The notes under the pieces: model-generated
Told to the model about the DNA's origin: nothing
Databases searched by the model: none
The model's input: only the letters and a program-made list of their open reading frames with translations
Shown: one piece after another, positions 11,807 through 21,825 of the stretch
Numbering within the stretch: the first letter of the stretch is position 1
Layout: each line of letters begins with the position of its first letter
Made by a program: the position numbers and the translations under genes
Assembly: GCA_963575745.1 (NCBI GenBank)
Contig: CAUYUJ010017896.1
Coordinates: forward strand, 1 to 64,000
Length of the DNA: 64,000 nucleotides
Direction of reading: 5' to 3'
Source: Prorocentrum cordatum
Lineage: Eukaryota > Sar > Dinophyceae > Prorocentrales > Prorocentraceae

Positions 11807-12065
11807 GGGTCTCAAGTTGCCGCGCGCTGCCTCCAGGATGTTCCTGATAAGTGGAACAAGCAAATGCAGGGAGGCTTGGGCTCAGGCATGCGGCCCGAGA
11901 GGGCCCAGGGCCCAGGGCCCAGGTGTGTGGGCATCCGGGCTTCGCCCCGCAAGGCCCGCGTGCGCGCGGCTCCGGGTCGCCCACTGAGCCTTTGGGGTGG
12001 TCTCGTGGCCTTCCAGGGCCCCTGCATCCTTGACGCGCATCCTTCTCATACGGATTGACTGCAGT
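11807..12065. other. Unique spacer
   Basis: Includes a GGGCCCAGG triplication at about 11900-11920. No gene supported. Confidence 0.4.
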
Positions 12066-12345
12066 GGGGGGTGACCTCAAGGGGGGGTGAAGACAGGGAC
12101 AGGGGGCCTTAAGTGGGGCCCCGCAGGGCTTGTCTTGGAGCCGGCAGGGGTCCCGAAGAGGGCCCCCCCAGAAGGGCTCCTGCAGGGCCCCTCTCTGCCT
12201 CCCCCGTTTCGGTCACGTGGTACTTGGGGGGTGGCCCGAGTGGGGCAGGGGTGAAGTAGAGGGCCCAAAATGGGGCCCTCTGGGGCTCCTCTTGGAGCCA
12301 GCAAGGGGCCCCAAGGAAGGGCCCTTTCAGGGCTCCCCTCAACCC
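12066..12345. repeat. Two tandem copies of a ~160-bp GC-rich unit
   Basis: Both copies share AGGGGTGAAG or its variant, TGGGGCCC, CTTGGAGCC(G/A)GCA, GGG(T/C)CCC and CAGGG. They differ by indels in the G-runs. Confidence 0.75.
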
Positions 12346-12584
12346 CTCAACCCCCCGCTGCCACCCGCCAGCATCGAGCGCGAGCGCGGAACGCGCAGAG
12401 CGTGGCCCGCCGCGTGTGTCGCTCGTGGGGAACCTTCGGCGCTCGCGGCGGTTCTGGGGACTTGTCATCGCTGGGGGAATTTTGGGCGAAGCGCCACCGC
12501 GACTGCGGCCAGTCGTGATGGGCCAATGTTCCACCGCCACAACCACAAGTAGGACGGGGAAGAAGGCAGGATTGGGAGGTCCTC

Positions 12585-12755
12585 CTCCTCCCTCCTCCTC
12601 CTCCTCCTCCTCCTCCTCCTCCTCCTCCTCCTCCTCCTCCTCCTCCTCCTCCTCCTCCCTGCCGCCGTTCGCCCTCGCGCGCGCCCCGTTGGCCATGTGT
12701 GGGCCCAAGGTGAGAGAGAGAGAGAGAGAGAGAGTGAGAGAGAGAGAGAGAATGC
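12585..12755. repeat. (TCC)n tract followed by (GA)n tract
   Basis: About 25 TCC triplets (12585-12660), 50 bases of unique sequence, then a (GA)n dinucleotide tract (12713-12752). Confidence 0.95.
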
Positions 12756-13370
12756 ATGAATGAAATAGTAGGGGCTAGCCACGTTCGCAAAACAACCCTG
12801 CGCGTCCTGTGCCGTTGCCGGTTTTTGCTCGCTGCTTGGTTCTGGGAACCGTGCGTGGGGGTCAGACAAAAAATATGGGCTAGTTGTGAGAAGCGCCAGA
12901 GACGGAACGCAGGGCCATGCAGCGGCTAGCAGAGCTGGCAGCGGGCCAGTAGGGACTGACGACTGTACTAGCGAGGAGCAGTGCCCAAGGGTGGCAGGGC
13001 CAGAGGTGGTGGTCGTGGGACCGCATACGTACCCGCGAGAGCGGCCATGAATAGGGGGAGTCCTGGGCTCACAACTGGAAGCACTACCAATCAACCAGCA
13101 GGAGCTACGAGCACGAGAGGTTCGCAACCAGGACGCAATGGCTTTTGGGACCCATGTGGGGGATGGCGGTGGTGGCCTACATATCCCCCACATTGGCGCC
13201 ACAGCATTTGGCTGAGTTGCCATTTCTTCCCAACCCTCCTGCGTTGGGTATTCGTTTGACTGGAGCACTGCGCGCGCGTCTCCTCCGCCTCCCGCCTCCC
13301 TCCTCCCCTCCTCTTCTCTCCTGCCTCTCACTTCGCTCCTTCCTGCGTGCCAGCTTGCTTCCAACCAGCC
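12756..13370. other. Unique sequence, no supported gene
   Basis: Open minus-strand frame 12465-13457 spans it but starts in the TCC tract and has no recognisable domain. Pyrimidine-rich from 13265 to 13340. Confidence 0.45.
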
Positions 13371-13373
13371 ATC

Positions 13374-13748
13374 TCTGGCGGGCTGCGATCTGCGAAATTG
13401 TCGCCACTTTCGAGGGCTGTTATGGGGTCCAGCGGAGTGACGTCTTACGCGGACCACCAGGAGACCTCGCCAACTGTCGCCATTTTAGAGGGCTGCTGGG
13501 GGGTCCAGCGGAGTGACGTCTTACGCGGACCACCAGGAGACCTCGCTATCTCTTAGGGGCTGCGATGTGCGAAGCCGTCGCCACTTGAGAGGGCCGCTGG
13601 GGGGTCCAGCGGAGTGACGTCTTACGCGGACCACCAGGAGACCTCGCTACCCCTGGCGGGCTGCGATCTGCGAAACGGTCGCCACTTTAGAGGGCTGCTG
13701 GGGGGTCCAGCGGAGTGACGTCTTACGCGGACCACCAGGAGCCCTCGG
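13374..13748. repeat. Four tandem copies of a ~99-bp unit containing TGACGTC
   Basis: Each unit contains GCGGGCTGCGATCTGCGAAA, GTCGCCACTTT.GAGGGC, GGGGTCCAGCGGAG, then TGACGTCTTACGCGGACC and ACCAGGAG. The second copy lacks the first ~20 bases. The core GGTCCAGCGGAGTGACGTCT is identical in all four, with a CRE-like TGACGTC palindrome in each. Confidence 0.9.
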
Positions 13749-13797
13749 CATCCCCGGGGTCCACGTCTCTCTAGCCATCTCCCGTGTCGACGTTCTG

Positions 13798-14097
13798 ATG
13801 TCCACGGCCTGCCAGGGCCGCACCATGCATCGCGTTGTCAATGTCGACGCCGGGTGCAAGGATGAGAAGAAAATGGATGACCTCTGGCTGCATCTCTACG
13901 GAATGTTGTGCAAGGCAACGACCGTGGGCAACCTCCTGATGACACGCGACCCCGGCCTGGATTTCCTGGCCCGCGGACTGCCCGCAGACCTGGCGGCGTG
14001 CCTTCGAGCGTTTAGCTCCCACATTGAAAAGGGCAGGAAGGAAGCAGAGAAGCTGGCGGGCGAGCTATGCCTCGCTCGCTTCTTGCACGAAGTATAA
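13798..14097 (+). CDS. Possible small protein, 99 aa, unknown
   Basis: An ATG-initiated frame of 99 residues directly downstream of the 99-bp tandem array. The composition is protein-like: mixed hydrophobic and charged residues, two likely helices (around residues 25-50, with LWLHLYGMLCKATTVGNLLM, and 65-97, with a Lys/Glu-rich stretch). It differs from the simple-repeat frames nearby. No signal peptide or membrane segment. I do not recognise the family. It may be one exon of a longer gene, and the ATG is simply the first in frame. The opposite strand also carries an 83-residue frame over the same bases, so coding is only a suggestion. Confidence 0.35.
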   Translation: MSTACQGRTMHRVVNVDAGCKDEKKMDDLWLHLYGMLCKATTVGNLLMTRDPGLDFLARGLPADLAACLRAFSSHIEKGRKEAEKLAGELCLARFLHEV

Positions 14098-14865
14098 ACA
14101 GGTTCAATCATTTTGTTCGAGCGCCGCGGCGACATAGCGCAGGCAGCGCTGCAAGTTTAGCGCGCTACCAACAAAACCACACTCTCCGGTTCGTTCGTCA
14201 CTTGGTTGTCGTCTTCTGCCCCCTACCAACTTCCTTCTGCTGCTGCCGCGCTGACGGTTCGGCCCCCCACGCGTCCTTGTCCTGCCTTTCATTCCCCCCT
14301 CCATGTCCCCCTCCAACCTTGGCCCTCGCTCTTCGTCCTTTTGTTGTCTTGTGAACGGTGCCACGTGAGCGCATCCCGTGTAGCTTGCACAACAGATAAC
14401 GGCGCCTGCAGTGTCATTGTCCTGGCAAGTTTGGGCCAACTCCTCTTGTCACTTGATGCAAATGGGGTGGGTACGTCGTTTTACGTGCCCATGGATCGCC
14501 CGGGGCTGCGGTTGTCTTATCAGTACGTGGAGCGACCCACCAGTGTTTCAGGACGTTTTGGCAGTCCCCTTCAATTTGGGTCAGGTTTCGGTTCCTGTCT
14601 CAGGTCGCAAATTGTAGGACGGTCAATCGAGCCATGGTGATTTCCCTATGCTATCTCACCGGGAAGAGGATTAGGCCACGTGGCAAGCAGATGAGGGGGA
14701 GGGAGCGAAGAGAGAGGGAAGGAGGAGGAAGGGAGGGGTCTGCAGGGAGGCAGAGGGGCAAAGAAGGCACGGAACATGAGGAGCGGACAGGGATGGGCAG
14801 GAGGACAGATGGAGGCGTGATAGAGAAATTAGGCGGGATGTCCAGGGGAAAAATCAGACGCGAGG
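14098..14865. other. Unique then purine-rich sequence
   Basis: No recognised gene. The 14206-14640 plus frame is open but without a domain. From 14690 to 14830 the sequence is a purine-rich GAGGGAGG run leading into the GAT array. Confidence 0.45.
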
Positions 14866-14999
14866 ATCATGTTTGGGGTGACGATGGTGGTAATGACGAT
14901 AAGTTTGGGTGGTGGTGATGATGATGTAGGTACTGGTAAGGATGGTGAGGACGAAGGCAAGGAGGGGGCAGAGGATGACGATGATGATGCTGATGATGC

Positions 15000-15067
<68 letters not shown>

Positions 15068-16424
15068 CTGATGCTGACGCTGATGCTGATGCTGATGCTG
15101 ACGATGATGATGATGATGACGACGATGGGCGTGCTGATGATAACGATGATGGTGGTGGCAATGACGATGACGATGATGAGTTTGGTGATGATGATCATGC
15201 AGACGGTGGTGCTGGTGATGTTGTTGACGATGATGGTGAGGAGGATGAGGCATGGGGATGATGACGATGACGATGACGAATTATGACGATGACGATGACG
15301 ATGATGAGTGATAACGGTGATGCTGATGATGCTGATGATGTTGATTCCGATGATGATCATGATGATGATGGTGGTGGTGATGATGACAACGATGATGAGG
15401 AGGAGGAGGACAATGATGACGATGACGGTGATGATGACGATGGTGATGATACTGATTATGATGATGGTGGTGATGATGGTGGTGATGATGATGGTGATAA
15501 TGATGGCGATGGTAATGATGCTGCTGATCACAATGGTGATTCGGAGGAGGAGGAGGGTGAGGAGCTGGACTCGGAGGAGGAGTTGGAGGATGAGCAGGAG
15601 GATGAGGAGAAAGAACAGGACGAGGATGCTAATGCTGAGTGATGGTGATTCTGTTACGGGGATGACGATGGCGATGGCGATTACGACGAGGCCGTCGACG
15701 ATGACAGCAACTACATCGACGATGATGAAGATGATGAGGAGGAGGAGGGAAAAAAGGAGAGATAGCCGGATACCGAGGCGTTGAAAGATGATTGTTCGAC
15801 AAGGGGACGGGGCGATGATGGTGATGATGATGATGAGGATGATTATGATGATGAGTATAACAACGATAATGATCATGACCATGATGATGACGACGATGAC
15901 GATGACGATGCCGAACATGTTGACGCTAATCCTGATGATTGTGATGAGGATGAAGATGAGGAAGAAGATGAGGATGACGATGACGACACCGATGCTGATG
16001 GGGATGATGCTGATGATGATGATGATGATGCTGATGATGATGAGGGTGGTGGTGGGGGTCATGATAATGATGCTGATGCTGATGATGCCGATGCTGATGA
16101 TGATGATGCTGATGATGAGGTTGATGATGATGATGCTGATGCTGATGATGCTGATATTGATGGTGATGACGATGATGATGTTGATGATGAGGATGAAGAG
16201 AATTATGATGATGATGCTGATGATGATGATGATGATGAAGATGCTGATGGCGATTGTGATGGTGATGGTGATGACGACGGTGATAGTGGTGATAACGGTA
16301 CTAGTGATGATGCTGATGACGTTGATGATGATGATGCTGATGATGTTGATGATGTTGATTATGTTGATGATGATGTTGATGATGATGGTGATAATGCTGC
16401 TGCTGCTGATGATTATGATGATGC

Positions 16425-16483
<59 letters not shown>

Positions 16484-16484
16484 C

Positions 16485-16544
<60 letters not shown>

Positions 16545-16735
16545 GATGATGCTGATGATGATGAGGGAGAGGAGGAGGAGAGAGGAGAAGGAGAGGGAGG
16601 AGGCGGAGGAGGAGGAGGGAGCGGGAGGAGGGGAGGAGGAGGAGCAGGAGGAGCAGGAGGAGGAGGAGGAGGAGGAGGAGGAGGGGGCGGAGGAGGAGGG
16701 AGCAGGGAGGAAGGACGGATGGGTTGGGCGGATGT
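14866..16735. repeat. 1.7-kb (GAT)n array ending in (GGA)n
   Basis: Imperfect GAT triplets with GCT, GGT, GAC and GAG interruptions (14866-15640 and 15786-16560), separated by about 145 bases of mixed sequence, then GGA repeats 16561-16735. Asp/Met-rich or His/Ile/Ser-rich frames up to 645 residues result. With no non-repeat protein sequence attached, they are not called as genes. Confidence 0.92.
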
Positions 16736-16850
16736 AGTGTGAGAGGGAGGGGGGTAGGAGGCCGGAGAAGGAGAAGGAGCAGGAAAACCATGGCCAGCCC
16801 TCCCCCCGCCTTGACCAGCGCACACCTCCAGCCCCCGCGCGCGAGCAGGG

Positions 16851-17201
16851 ATGGCCGACTCCGACGGCGGGCACGTGGGTGGCAGGCCGCCGACGCCGCC
16901 CCCTCTCCAGTGGGAGGGAGTCGGGGGCGCGCTCCTCGGGACGAGGAGCGCGCACATATCGTGGCTGCCTTTCGCCCCCGCGGCCCAGCTCGAGGAGGAG
17001 GAGGAGGCCGAGGGGCAGGAGTCTCTCGAAGTGCCTGCTGGCCGTTATTTTCTCATCATCGGGCTCAGAGCCAATCGTCTCCATCTCACACGCCTGCTCA
17101 CTTTAGATGAGGCGTTGGTGGTCGTCCCAGCCGCCCGTCACCAGCTGTGGAGGCAAGGTGTCTCGCAGCCACCGCCAACCACCAGAGGCGCAGGTAATTG
17201 A
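16851..17201 (+). CDS. Possible small protein, 116 aa, unknown
   Basis: ATG at 16851 opens 116 residues between two GGA tracts. It has an N-terminal Pro/Gly-rich part, a Glu patch (EEEEEAEG) and a hydrophobic C-terminal half (VPAGRYFLIIGLRANRLHL). No domain is recognised. A perfect 12-bp hairpin lies inside it (16927-16953). Other frames over the same bases are also open, so this is a weak candidate, perhaps an exon. Confidence 0.25.
   Translation: MADSDGGHVGGRPPTPPPLQWEGVGGALLGTRSAHISWLPFAPAAQLEEEEEAEGQESLEVPAGRYFLIIGLRANRLHLTRLLTLDEALVVVPAARHQLWRQGVSQPPPTTRGAGN
16927..16953. repeat. Perfect 12-bp inverted repeat, 3-base loop
   Basis: GCGCGCTCCTCG, loop GGA, CGAGGAGCGCGC. The stem is perfect and GC-rich. 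No T-run follows, so it is not a bacterial-type terminator. Confidence 0.9.
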
Positions 17202-17394
17202 ACCTGCACTTGTTCGCCGTGGCCACGCGGCAGGAGGCAGAGGAGGAGGAGGGAGGAGCGACCTTAATAAATCGACGAGCTTCCCGACGAAGCAGCCAGC
17301 ACGGCCGAGGGAGCTGCCTGGCCTGAAGCCCCGAGGAGCACGCCGATGTAGCTGAGGAGGACAGTCTGCTGCCCAACGTTGCCAGCTCCTCTTA
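17202..17394. other. Unique spacer
   Basis: No feature recognised between the 16.9-kb frame and the GGA tract. Confidence 0.4.
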
Positions 17395-17735
17395 TAAGGA
17401 GGAGGAGGAGGAGGAGGAGGAGGAGGACGAGGACGAGGACGAGGAGGAGGAGGACGAGGACGAGGACGAGGAGGAAGAGGAGGAAGAGGAGGAAGAGGAG
17501 GAAGAAGGAGGAGGAGGAGGAGGAGGAGGGAGGACGAGGAGGAGGAAGAGGAGGAGGACGAGGAGGAGGAGAGAGGAGGAGGACGAGGAGGAGGAAGGAG
17601 AGGAGGGAGGAGAAGGAGGAATGAGGAGAAGGAGGAGGAGGAGGAGGAGGAGGAGAAGGAGGAGGAGAAGGAGGAGGAGGAGGAGGAGGAGGAGGAGGAG
17701 CAGCAACAGCAGCAGCAGTAGGAGGAGGAGGAGGA
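17395..17735. repeat. (GGA)n / (GACGAG)n tract
   Basis: 340 bases of GGA triplets with regular GAC and GAA interruptions, ending in a short (CAG)n run at about 17700-17718. Confidence 0.95.
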
Positions 17736-18257
17736 GGCTCACCGCCCTCCGCTGGAAAGTTCTGCTCCCGCCCTGGATCCTCACCCCGGGAGGCCCCCAG
17801 AGGCCCTCGGAGGTCCCTGGAGGTCCCCAGAGGCCCGGAGAAGGCCGGATACTTTCAGGAGTCGTCCGCAAGACGTCCGAGATCCGACCTCGATCCTCGA
17901 GGAGGGCCGGGGGGCAAAACTTAGCATCCGCCGCCCTTCCCCACTGCCTGTTGCTCCTCCCCTCTCCGGCGCCTCGCCCCGAAGTCCTCGCCGCCCCGCC
18001 TCCTCCTTCCCGCCCTTGCTTGGCCTCGCTGCTGCCCTCCTCCCTGTCATCCTCCCGTCCCCCTTCCGTCGTCCTCCTTTTCTTGTTCCTTCCCCTCCCT
18101 TGCGTGCTGACCGTCTTGACGTTCCTTCCTTCCCCTACCCGCCCCCCCATCCCATCTCCTCCTCTCGCCTCCGCTCCCCTCTTCTCCCATCCCCTCTTCT
18201 TCCCTCCCTTCCTGTCCTACCTCCCTTTCTCTCTGCCACTCCCTCCTCGTCCTTCTA
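17736..18257. other. Mixed then pyrimidine-rich sequence
   Basis: 17760-17835 contains several GGAGG(T/C)CC(C/T)(C/A)GAGG near-repeats. 17940-18255 is C/T-rich (over 80%) and could be the 3' part of an intron ahead of the RS-rich frame. No gene assigned. Confidence 0.4.
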
Positions 18258-18647
18258 TGTCTCCCTCGTCGTCGTGGTCGCCGCCGTGATTCAGACCGCA
18301 GTCGTGGCCATGATAAAAACAGACATCGTGATCGTGAACGCCGTCAAGATAAACGTCGCCATTCTTCCTCATCTGCGGAAAGACATGGTGGACGCTCTTT
18401 GGACCACTTAACAAAGATAGAGATGGTCCGCCAGGTAGGCCCCTCTTCCGCAGCCACACAAGCAGAATTGCAGCGCCGTCAGTGTGAACAAATGGACGAG
18501 TCCGCCACTGGCCCACCGCAGGAACAAGGATCATGGCCTGCCTCTGGAGCAGCTCGCGCAGCTCGGCAGCAGCACTCTATTGTTGCGGAGCAGCCGCAGC
18601 TCTTGTTGCCGCGATACATGCTCTCCAGCGGAAGGGCATCCAGATGA
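18258..18647 (+). CDS. Possible exon of an RS/RD-rich nuclear protein
   Basis: In the frame with codons starting at 18258, the translation is rich in Arg-Ser, Arg-Asp and Arg-Glu dipeptides. It includes RRRGRRRDSDRSRGHDKNRH, then RDRERRQDKRRHSSSSAERH, then a Gln/Ala-rich stretch with QAELQRRQCEQMDES, and ends at a stop at 18647. RS/RD-rich segments are typical of splicing-associated and other nuclear proteins in eukaryotes. That assignment rests on composition, not on a domain. There is no clear start codon; the preceding pyrimidine-rich stretch suggests an intron acceptor, but I could not fix a junction. It could also be the tail of a mobile-element ORF1. Confidence 0.35.
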   Translation, partial: CLPRRRGRRRDSDRSRGHDKNRHRDRERRQDKRRHSSSSAERHGGRSLDHLTKIEMVRQVGPSSAATQAELQRRQCEQMDESATGPPQEQGSWPASGAARAARQQHSIVAEQPQLLLPRYMLSSGRASR

Positions 18648-18714
18648 ACCTCTGCCTGGGCCTGTTGACGGCACGGAAACTCCAGGTGGATAATTATGTC
18701 TCATCTCCACAGCT

Positions 18715-18855
18715 CCTCTTCCTCCTCCTCCTCCTCCTCCTCCTCCTCCTCCTCCTCCTCCTCCTCCTCCTCCCTCTCCTCCTCCTCCCCCTCCTCTTCC
18801 TCTTCCTCCTCCTCCCCTTCCTCCTCCTCCTCCTCCTCCTCCTCCTCCACACAGG
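18715..18855. repeat. (TCC)n tract
   Basis: 140 bases of TCC with CTT and CCC interruptions, between the RS-rich frame and the coiled-coil-like fragments. Confidence 0.95.
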
Positions 18856-18883
18856 CCACAGTCTTCATTCGACCTCGGAATTT

Positions 18884-19240
18884 GGCTTGAACTACAGCGC
18901 AGCATGGCCTCGCACGTCGACAGCATCCAGAACGCAGTCGGCAACGTGTTGGAACAGTCCCAGAACCAATTGTCTCATTGTTTTTAGCGACGTGAGGCCG
19001 CAAATGTTTCGATGGACAAGAACAGGATCTCATGGCCGTCAAACAAGCGCAAGTTAGACAGGAATGCCAGCACGCTGAAGTATGGGACGCCGTCAGTCGC
19101 AGCAGCCAGCGGCTCAGCCCCTCTGGCGCCGACGCACGCATCCTGGAGATGGACAAGCTCTCAGACTTGGACCACGGCCCAAATCCCGCCATTTTCGCCT
19201 TCTCCTGCGCGCAGCCTCTTGCCCCAGCAGCAGCGTACCC
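18884..19240 (+). pseudogene. Degraded coding fragment, coiled-coil-like
   Basis: Two frames read as protein. The first, around 18884-18975, gives ELQRSMASHVDSIQNAVGNV and LEQSQNQLSHC. The second, around 19014-19210, gives MAVKQAQVRQECQHAEVWDA and GADARILEMDKLSDL. They are joined only by a frameshift past an in-frame TAG. The Gln/Glu/Ala-rich heptad-like pattern resembles ORF1 or structural proteins, but no family is identified. Downstream of about 19240 the open frame (to 19742) runs through a dispersed repeat and is not credible coding sequence. Confidence 0.35.
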
Positions 19241-19443
19241 TTTCATTGCCGAGTGGTTGGGGACAGCAAGCCTGGGTGCCCTGCATTCCCGAAGACATGG
19301 GGGCGGTCCCAACCGTCGCTTCAGCCGGGGGCCGAGCTATCGCCAAACCTCGGGCAGTGGAATAAAGCGCGCCCTTCAGACTCCAGGTCGCGGAGGGCAC
19401 TGTGGTATTCACAGTGCCGACCTCCAGAGCGTCCCCCACGAGG

Positions 19444-19530
19444 CTCAGAGGGCCCCAGGGGCTCCAAAAGATTGGGCGAAAAGCTGGGGCACCTTGGGCC
19501 AGGGGCACCTTCAGCAACCCATCGACGACA
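19444..19530 (-). repeat. Dispersed repeat D, copy 1 (inverted)
   Basis: The reverse complement matches 21826-21905 over about 80 bases, including CCCTGGCCCAAGGTGCCCC and CGCCCAATCTT.TGGAGC. Confidence 0.8.
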
Positions 19531-19696
19531 ACGGAGGAGGCTCTGGCAGCCAGCCACCACGCCGCCATGAGCAACCCCCGCTTGCGGCTGCTTCTCATTC
19601 AAAGCCCTGCGCCTGCATAGGCGCGGTTCGAGCAGTGCCTCCTCGTGCGCGTGGGCCATCGGACACCTGTGCGGAGCGTACTATGATTAACCCAGA

Positions 19697-19886
19697 AAGA
19701 ACCCCTAACCCTGTGGGAGGGGACCTATGGGAGGGGACCTAAGTTGGGAGGGCCAAGAACATTAGCGATAGTAGGTCTCTTCTGCAGATGTATCGAACCA
19801 AGCCGCCCAGATCTATGATCCACAATGCAAGGTCGGGGACTTCAGTAAGGCCACGTCTTCATCGTGTTATTAGGGTTAGGGGTTCT
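19697..19886. repeat. Inverted repeat with telomere-like CCCTAA ends
   Basis: AGAACCCCTAACCCT at about 19701-19715 and its exact reverse complement at about 19869-19883 enclose about 150 bases, including a duplicated GGGAGGGGACCTA. The arms contain the CCCTAA motif. Possibly a small foldback element; no target-site duplication was found. Confidence 0.6.
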
Positions 19887-20267
19887 TCTGTCCTCGATGA
19901 TGCTGGAGCAGGTTGGAGAGATGACGCTACGCTGGGTGCTGGGCGTCACCATTGGGCGGACAAAACCGGGCAGCCTCGCCTCCGGCGGGGCCGCGGGCCC
20001 GCTAGCAGAGCAGGGAACCGCGCAGGGGAATGTTAAGATATCCCCCCCCCAAAAAAAAAGCGCGCAGTATCCATGTGAGGGAGGCGTTCTAGAAAGGGCC
20101 TTGCCTTCGAGGATCGAAGGAGTTGTCATCTCTTCCTCGGCGGAGGGCGGCGGAAGGTCGGCGGCAGTAACATGAGGCCGCCTCCGCCGGCGGCAGCTGG
20201 CGGACGTAGAAGATGCGCCCAACGTTTTTGTTGGTCCAGGGTTTGCGAAGTCATCCATGTACGCTTT
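19887..20267. other. Unique spacer
   Basis: No gene or tandem repeat recognised. Contains a C9A9 run at about 20041-20059. Confidence 0.45.
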
Positions 20268-20445
20268 CCCAGACCCCCGACGTCATGTTTTTTTCGTGAC
20301 GTCGACCCCCAGAGGTCTCGACCCATTCCCAGAGACCGGTTTTTCGTCATTCGTCCTCTTTTCACGGTCCCGAGGGCCGGTAAGGGCTCCCAGAGGCCGG
20401 AATTGGCGAAAAACTTCCCGTCGCGTTTTTTTTAATAGCCCGAGG
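20268..20445 (+). repeat. R155 dispersed repeat, copy 1
   Basis: Order of blocks: CCCAGACCCCCGACGTCA, T-run, TGACGTCGACCCCCAGAGG, TCTCGACCCATTCCCAGAG, ACCGGTTTTTCG, CACGGTCCCGAGGGCCGG, GGCGAAAAACTTCCCG, T-run. The T-run near its start is the loop of a hairpin whose arms change in step between copies. Confidence 0.88.
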
Positions 20446-20544
20446 GGCTCCGGGTGTGTCCGTGCAGAGTTCTGCGAGTTGCGGCGGGCCCTCCTCGCTA
20501 GCGCAGAGGACGGCACCAGAGGTGCCGCCAGGGGGGTCTGGCCA

Positions 20545-20700
20545 CGCGCAGAAGGGGGTAGGGGGAGGGGGGAAGGCTTCTTAGAAGCACACCTGCTTCT
20601 TAGAAGGCGCGGGCCTTCTTTGTAGATCTAAGGCCGGCGCCTTCTAAGAAGCAGCCTCCTTCTAAGAAGCCTTCCCCCCTCCCCCTACCCCCTTGTGCGC
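20545..20700. repeat. Large near-perfect palindrome (~60-bp arms)
   Basis: Left arm 20551-20610 and right arm 20637-20694 are reverse complements except for a few positions (for example GAAGCACACCTG against CAGCCTCCTTC). The arms share AAGGGGGTAGGGGGAGGGGG and two copies of GGCTTCTTAGAAG or its variant. The 26-base centre itself pairs GGCCTT with AAGGCC. The whole would fold as one ~150-nt hairpin. Confidence 0.9.
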
Positions 20701-21359
20701 GCCGCCAAAGGGGGGTGCCCAGCGCCGATCGAGGAAGCCTCTGCGCGGACGGAGCGCGCACGGCGCCGGAGGTGCCGCCCGGGGGCGGCCGCGGCGCCGA
20801 GCCAAGAAGCCCGCGCGGACCTCCGAGCGCCGACGCCTGCGAGCGACGTGTTGCCTTCCTCGGGAAGTGGAGGGGGGGGGCGAGGAGGGAGAGGGGGGGA
20901 GAGAGGGGGGGGAGAGACAGGGAGGAGGCGAGGAGGGAGGAGGCGAGGGAGGGAGGAGGCGAGGGGGGGGAGGAGGCGAGGGAGGGAGGAGGCGAGGGAG
21001 GGGGGCGAGAGGCAGAAGAGAAGGGGCGGCGCCCCGCCGACCTGCAGGAGGGCGGGGGTCGGCCGCGCCGCGGCGGCCGAGGCCTCGGAGAGGGCCGCGC
21101 GCGGCACCGCGGCGTGGCCCCCCGGCGGGGCGGGCCGCCGGCAGGTCCCGGCGGGGGCTCCACGATGAGACCGCGTGCGTGACTTTTCGCGACCGAGCAA
21201 CGGATTTCCTCGCCGCTCAGGGTGTGCACGACAAGTCTGCGGTTCATGTTTGTAACTTTTTAGTAAACTTCATGTTTGCAAACTTTTTAGTGAACCTCAT
21301 GGTCCCCGCCGGTCGCCGGCGTCACCGTGAAGCTTCGCGCGGCGTCGCACGCACCCAGA
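20701..21359. other. Very GC-rich unique sequence with GGGAGGAGGCGA repeats
   Basis: 20870-21010 contains about 8 copies of GGGAGGAGGCGA-type units. 21245-21300 holds a 26-bp tandem duplication around CATGTTTG.AA..TTTTTAGT. Pro/Arg/Gly-rich frames are open on both strands; none is credible as a gene. Confidence 0.5.
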
Positions 21360-21540
21360 CCTCCAACGCATTGACAAAAGCAGGACGGAGGTTCTTCTCG
21401 ACTTGCGGCATCTATAGCGGCGCTCGCCGGGCCCTGGGACCGTCAAAAAACAGCTCAGGATGAAAAACCGGTCCTGGGGAAAGGGTCGAGACTTCCAGGG
21501 ACGCCGTCCTGAAAAAATCAGGACGTCGGATCTCTGGGCA
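21360..21540 (-). repeat. R155 dispersed repeat, copy 2 (inverted)
   Basis: The reverse complement shows CCCAGAGATCCGACGTCCTG, a T6 run, CAGGACG, then CTGGAAGTCTCGACCC, CCAGGACCGGTTTTTCATCC and GACGGTCCCAGGGCCCGGCG. Confidence 0.88.
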
Positions 21541-21825
21541 GGGCCGAGGCGCCCGTGCGTATGGACGCCAGCGCTCCGAGCGGGTCCGCACCTCGAGGGT
21601 GGCGGGCTGCCGGCACAGCACTTGCGCGGGGTGCGGGCCTGCCCAGCGGTGCCTCTGTGGGCTCCGTGCCCGCTGGAGGGATGCGCAGCGCGTGGGGAGG
21701 CCAGCCCCTCGTGAGGGCCCACGTCCCGAGCCCCGCGATGGCGCCCGACTGCCGCGGCGCCGACGTTGGCGCGGAGTCCCTTCTGCGGTCGCCAGCCGCT
21801 CGAGCGCGAGCACCCTGTCCCGGTG

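Noticed and set aside
14854-16791. 645-residue Ile-rich minus-strand frame and Asp-rich plus-strand frames
   Set aside because: Translations of (GAT)n/(ATC)n; composition explained fully by the triplet repeat.
18430-18455. Intron GTAGGC...CCGCAG inside the RS-rich frame
   Set aside because: Only about 21 bases long; the frame is open through it.
19240-19742. Continuation of the 19032 open frame as a 236-residue protein
   Set aside because: The downstream half overlaps dispersed repeat D and the CCCTAA inverted repeat, so the open frame is accidental.
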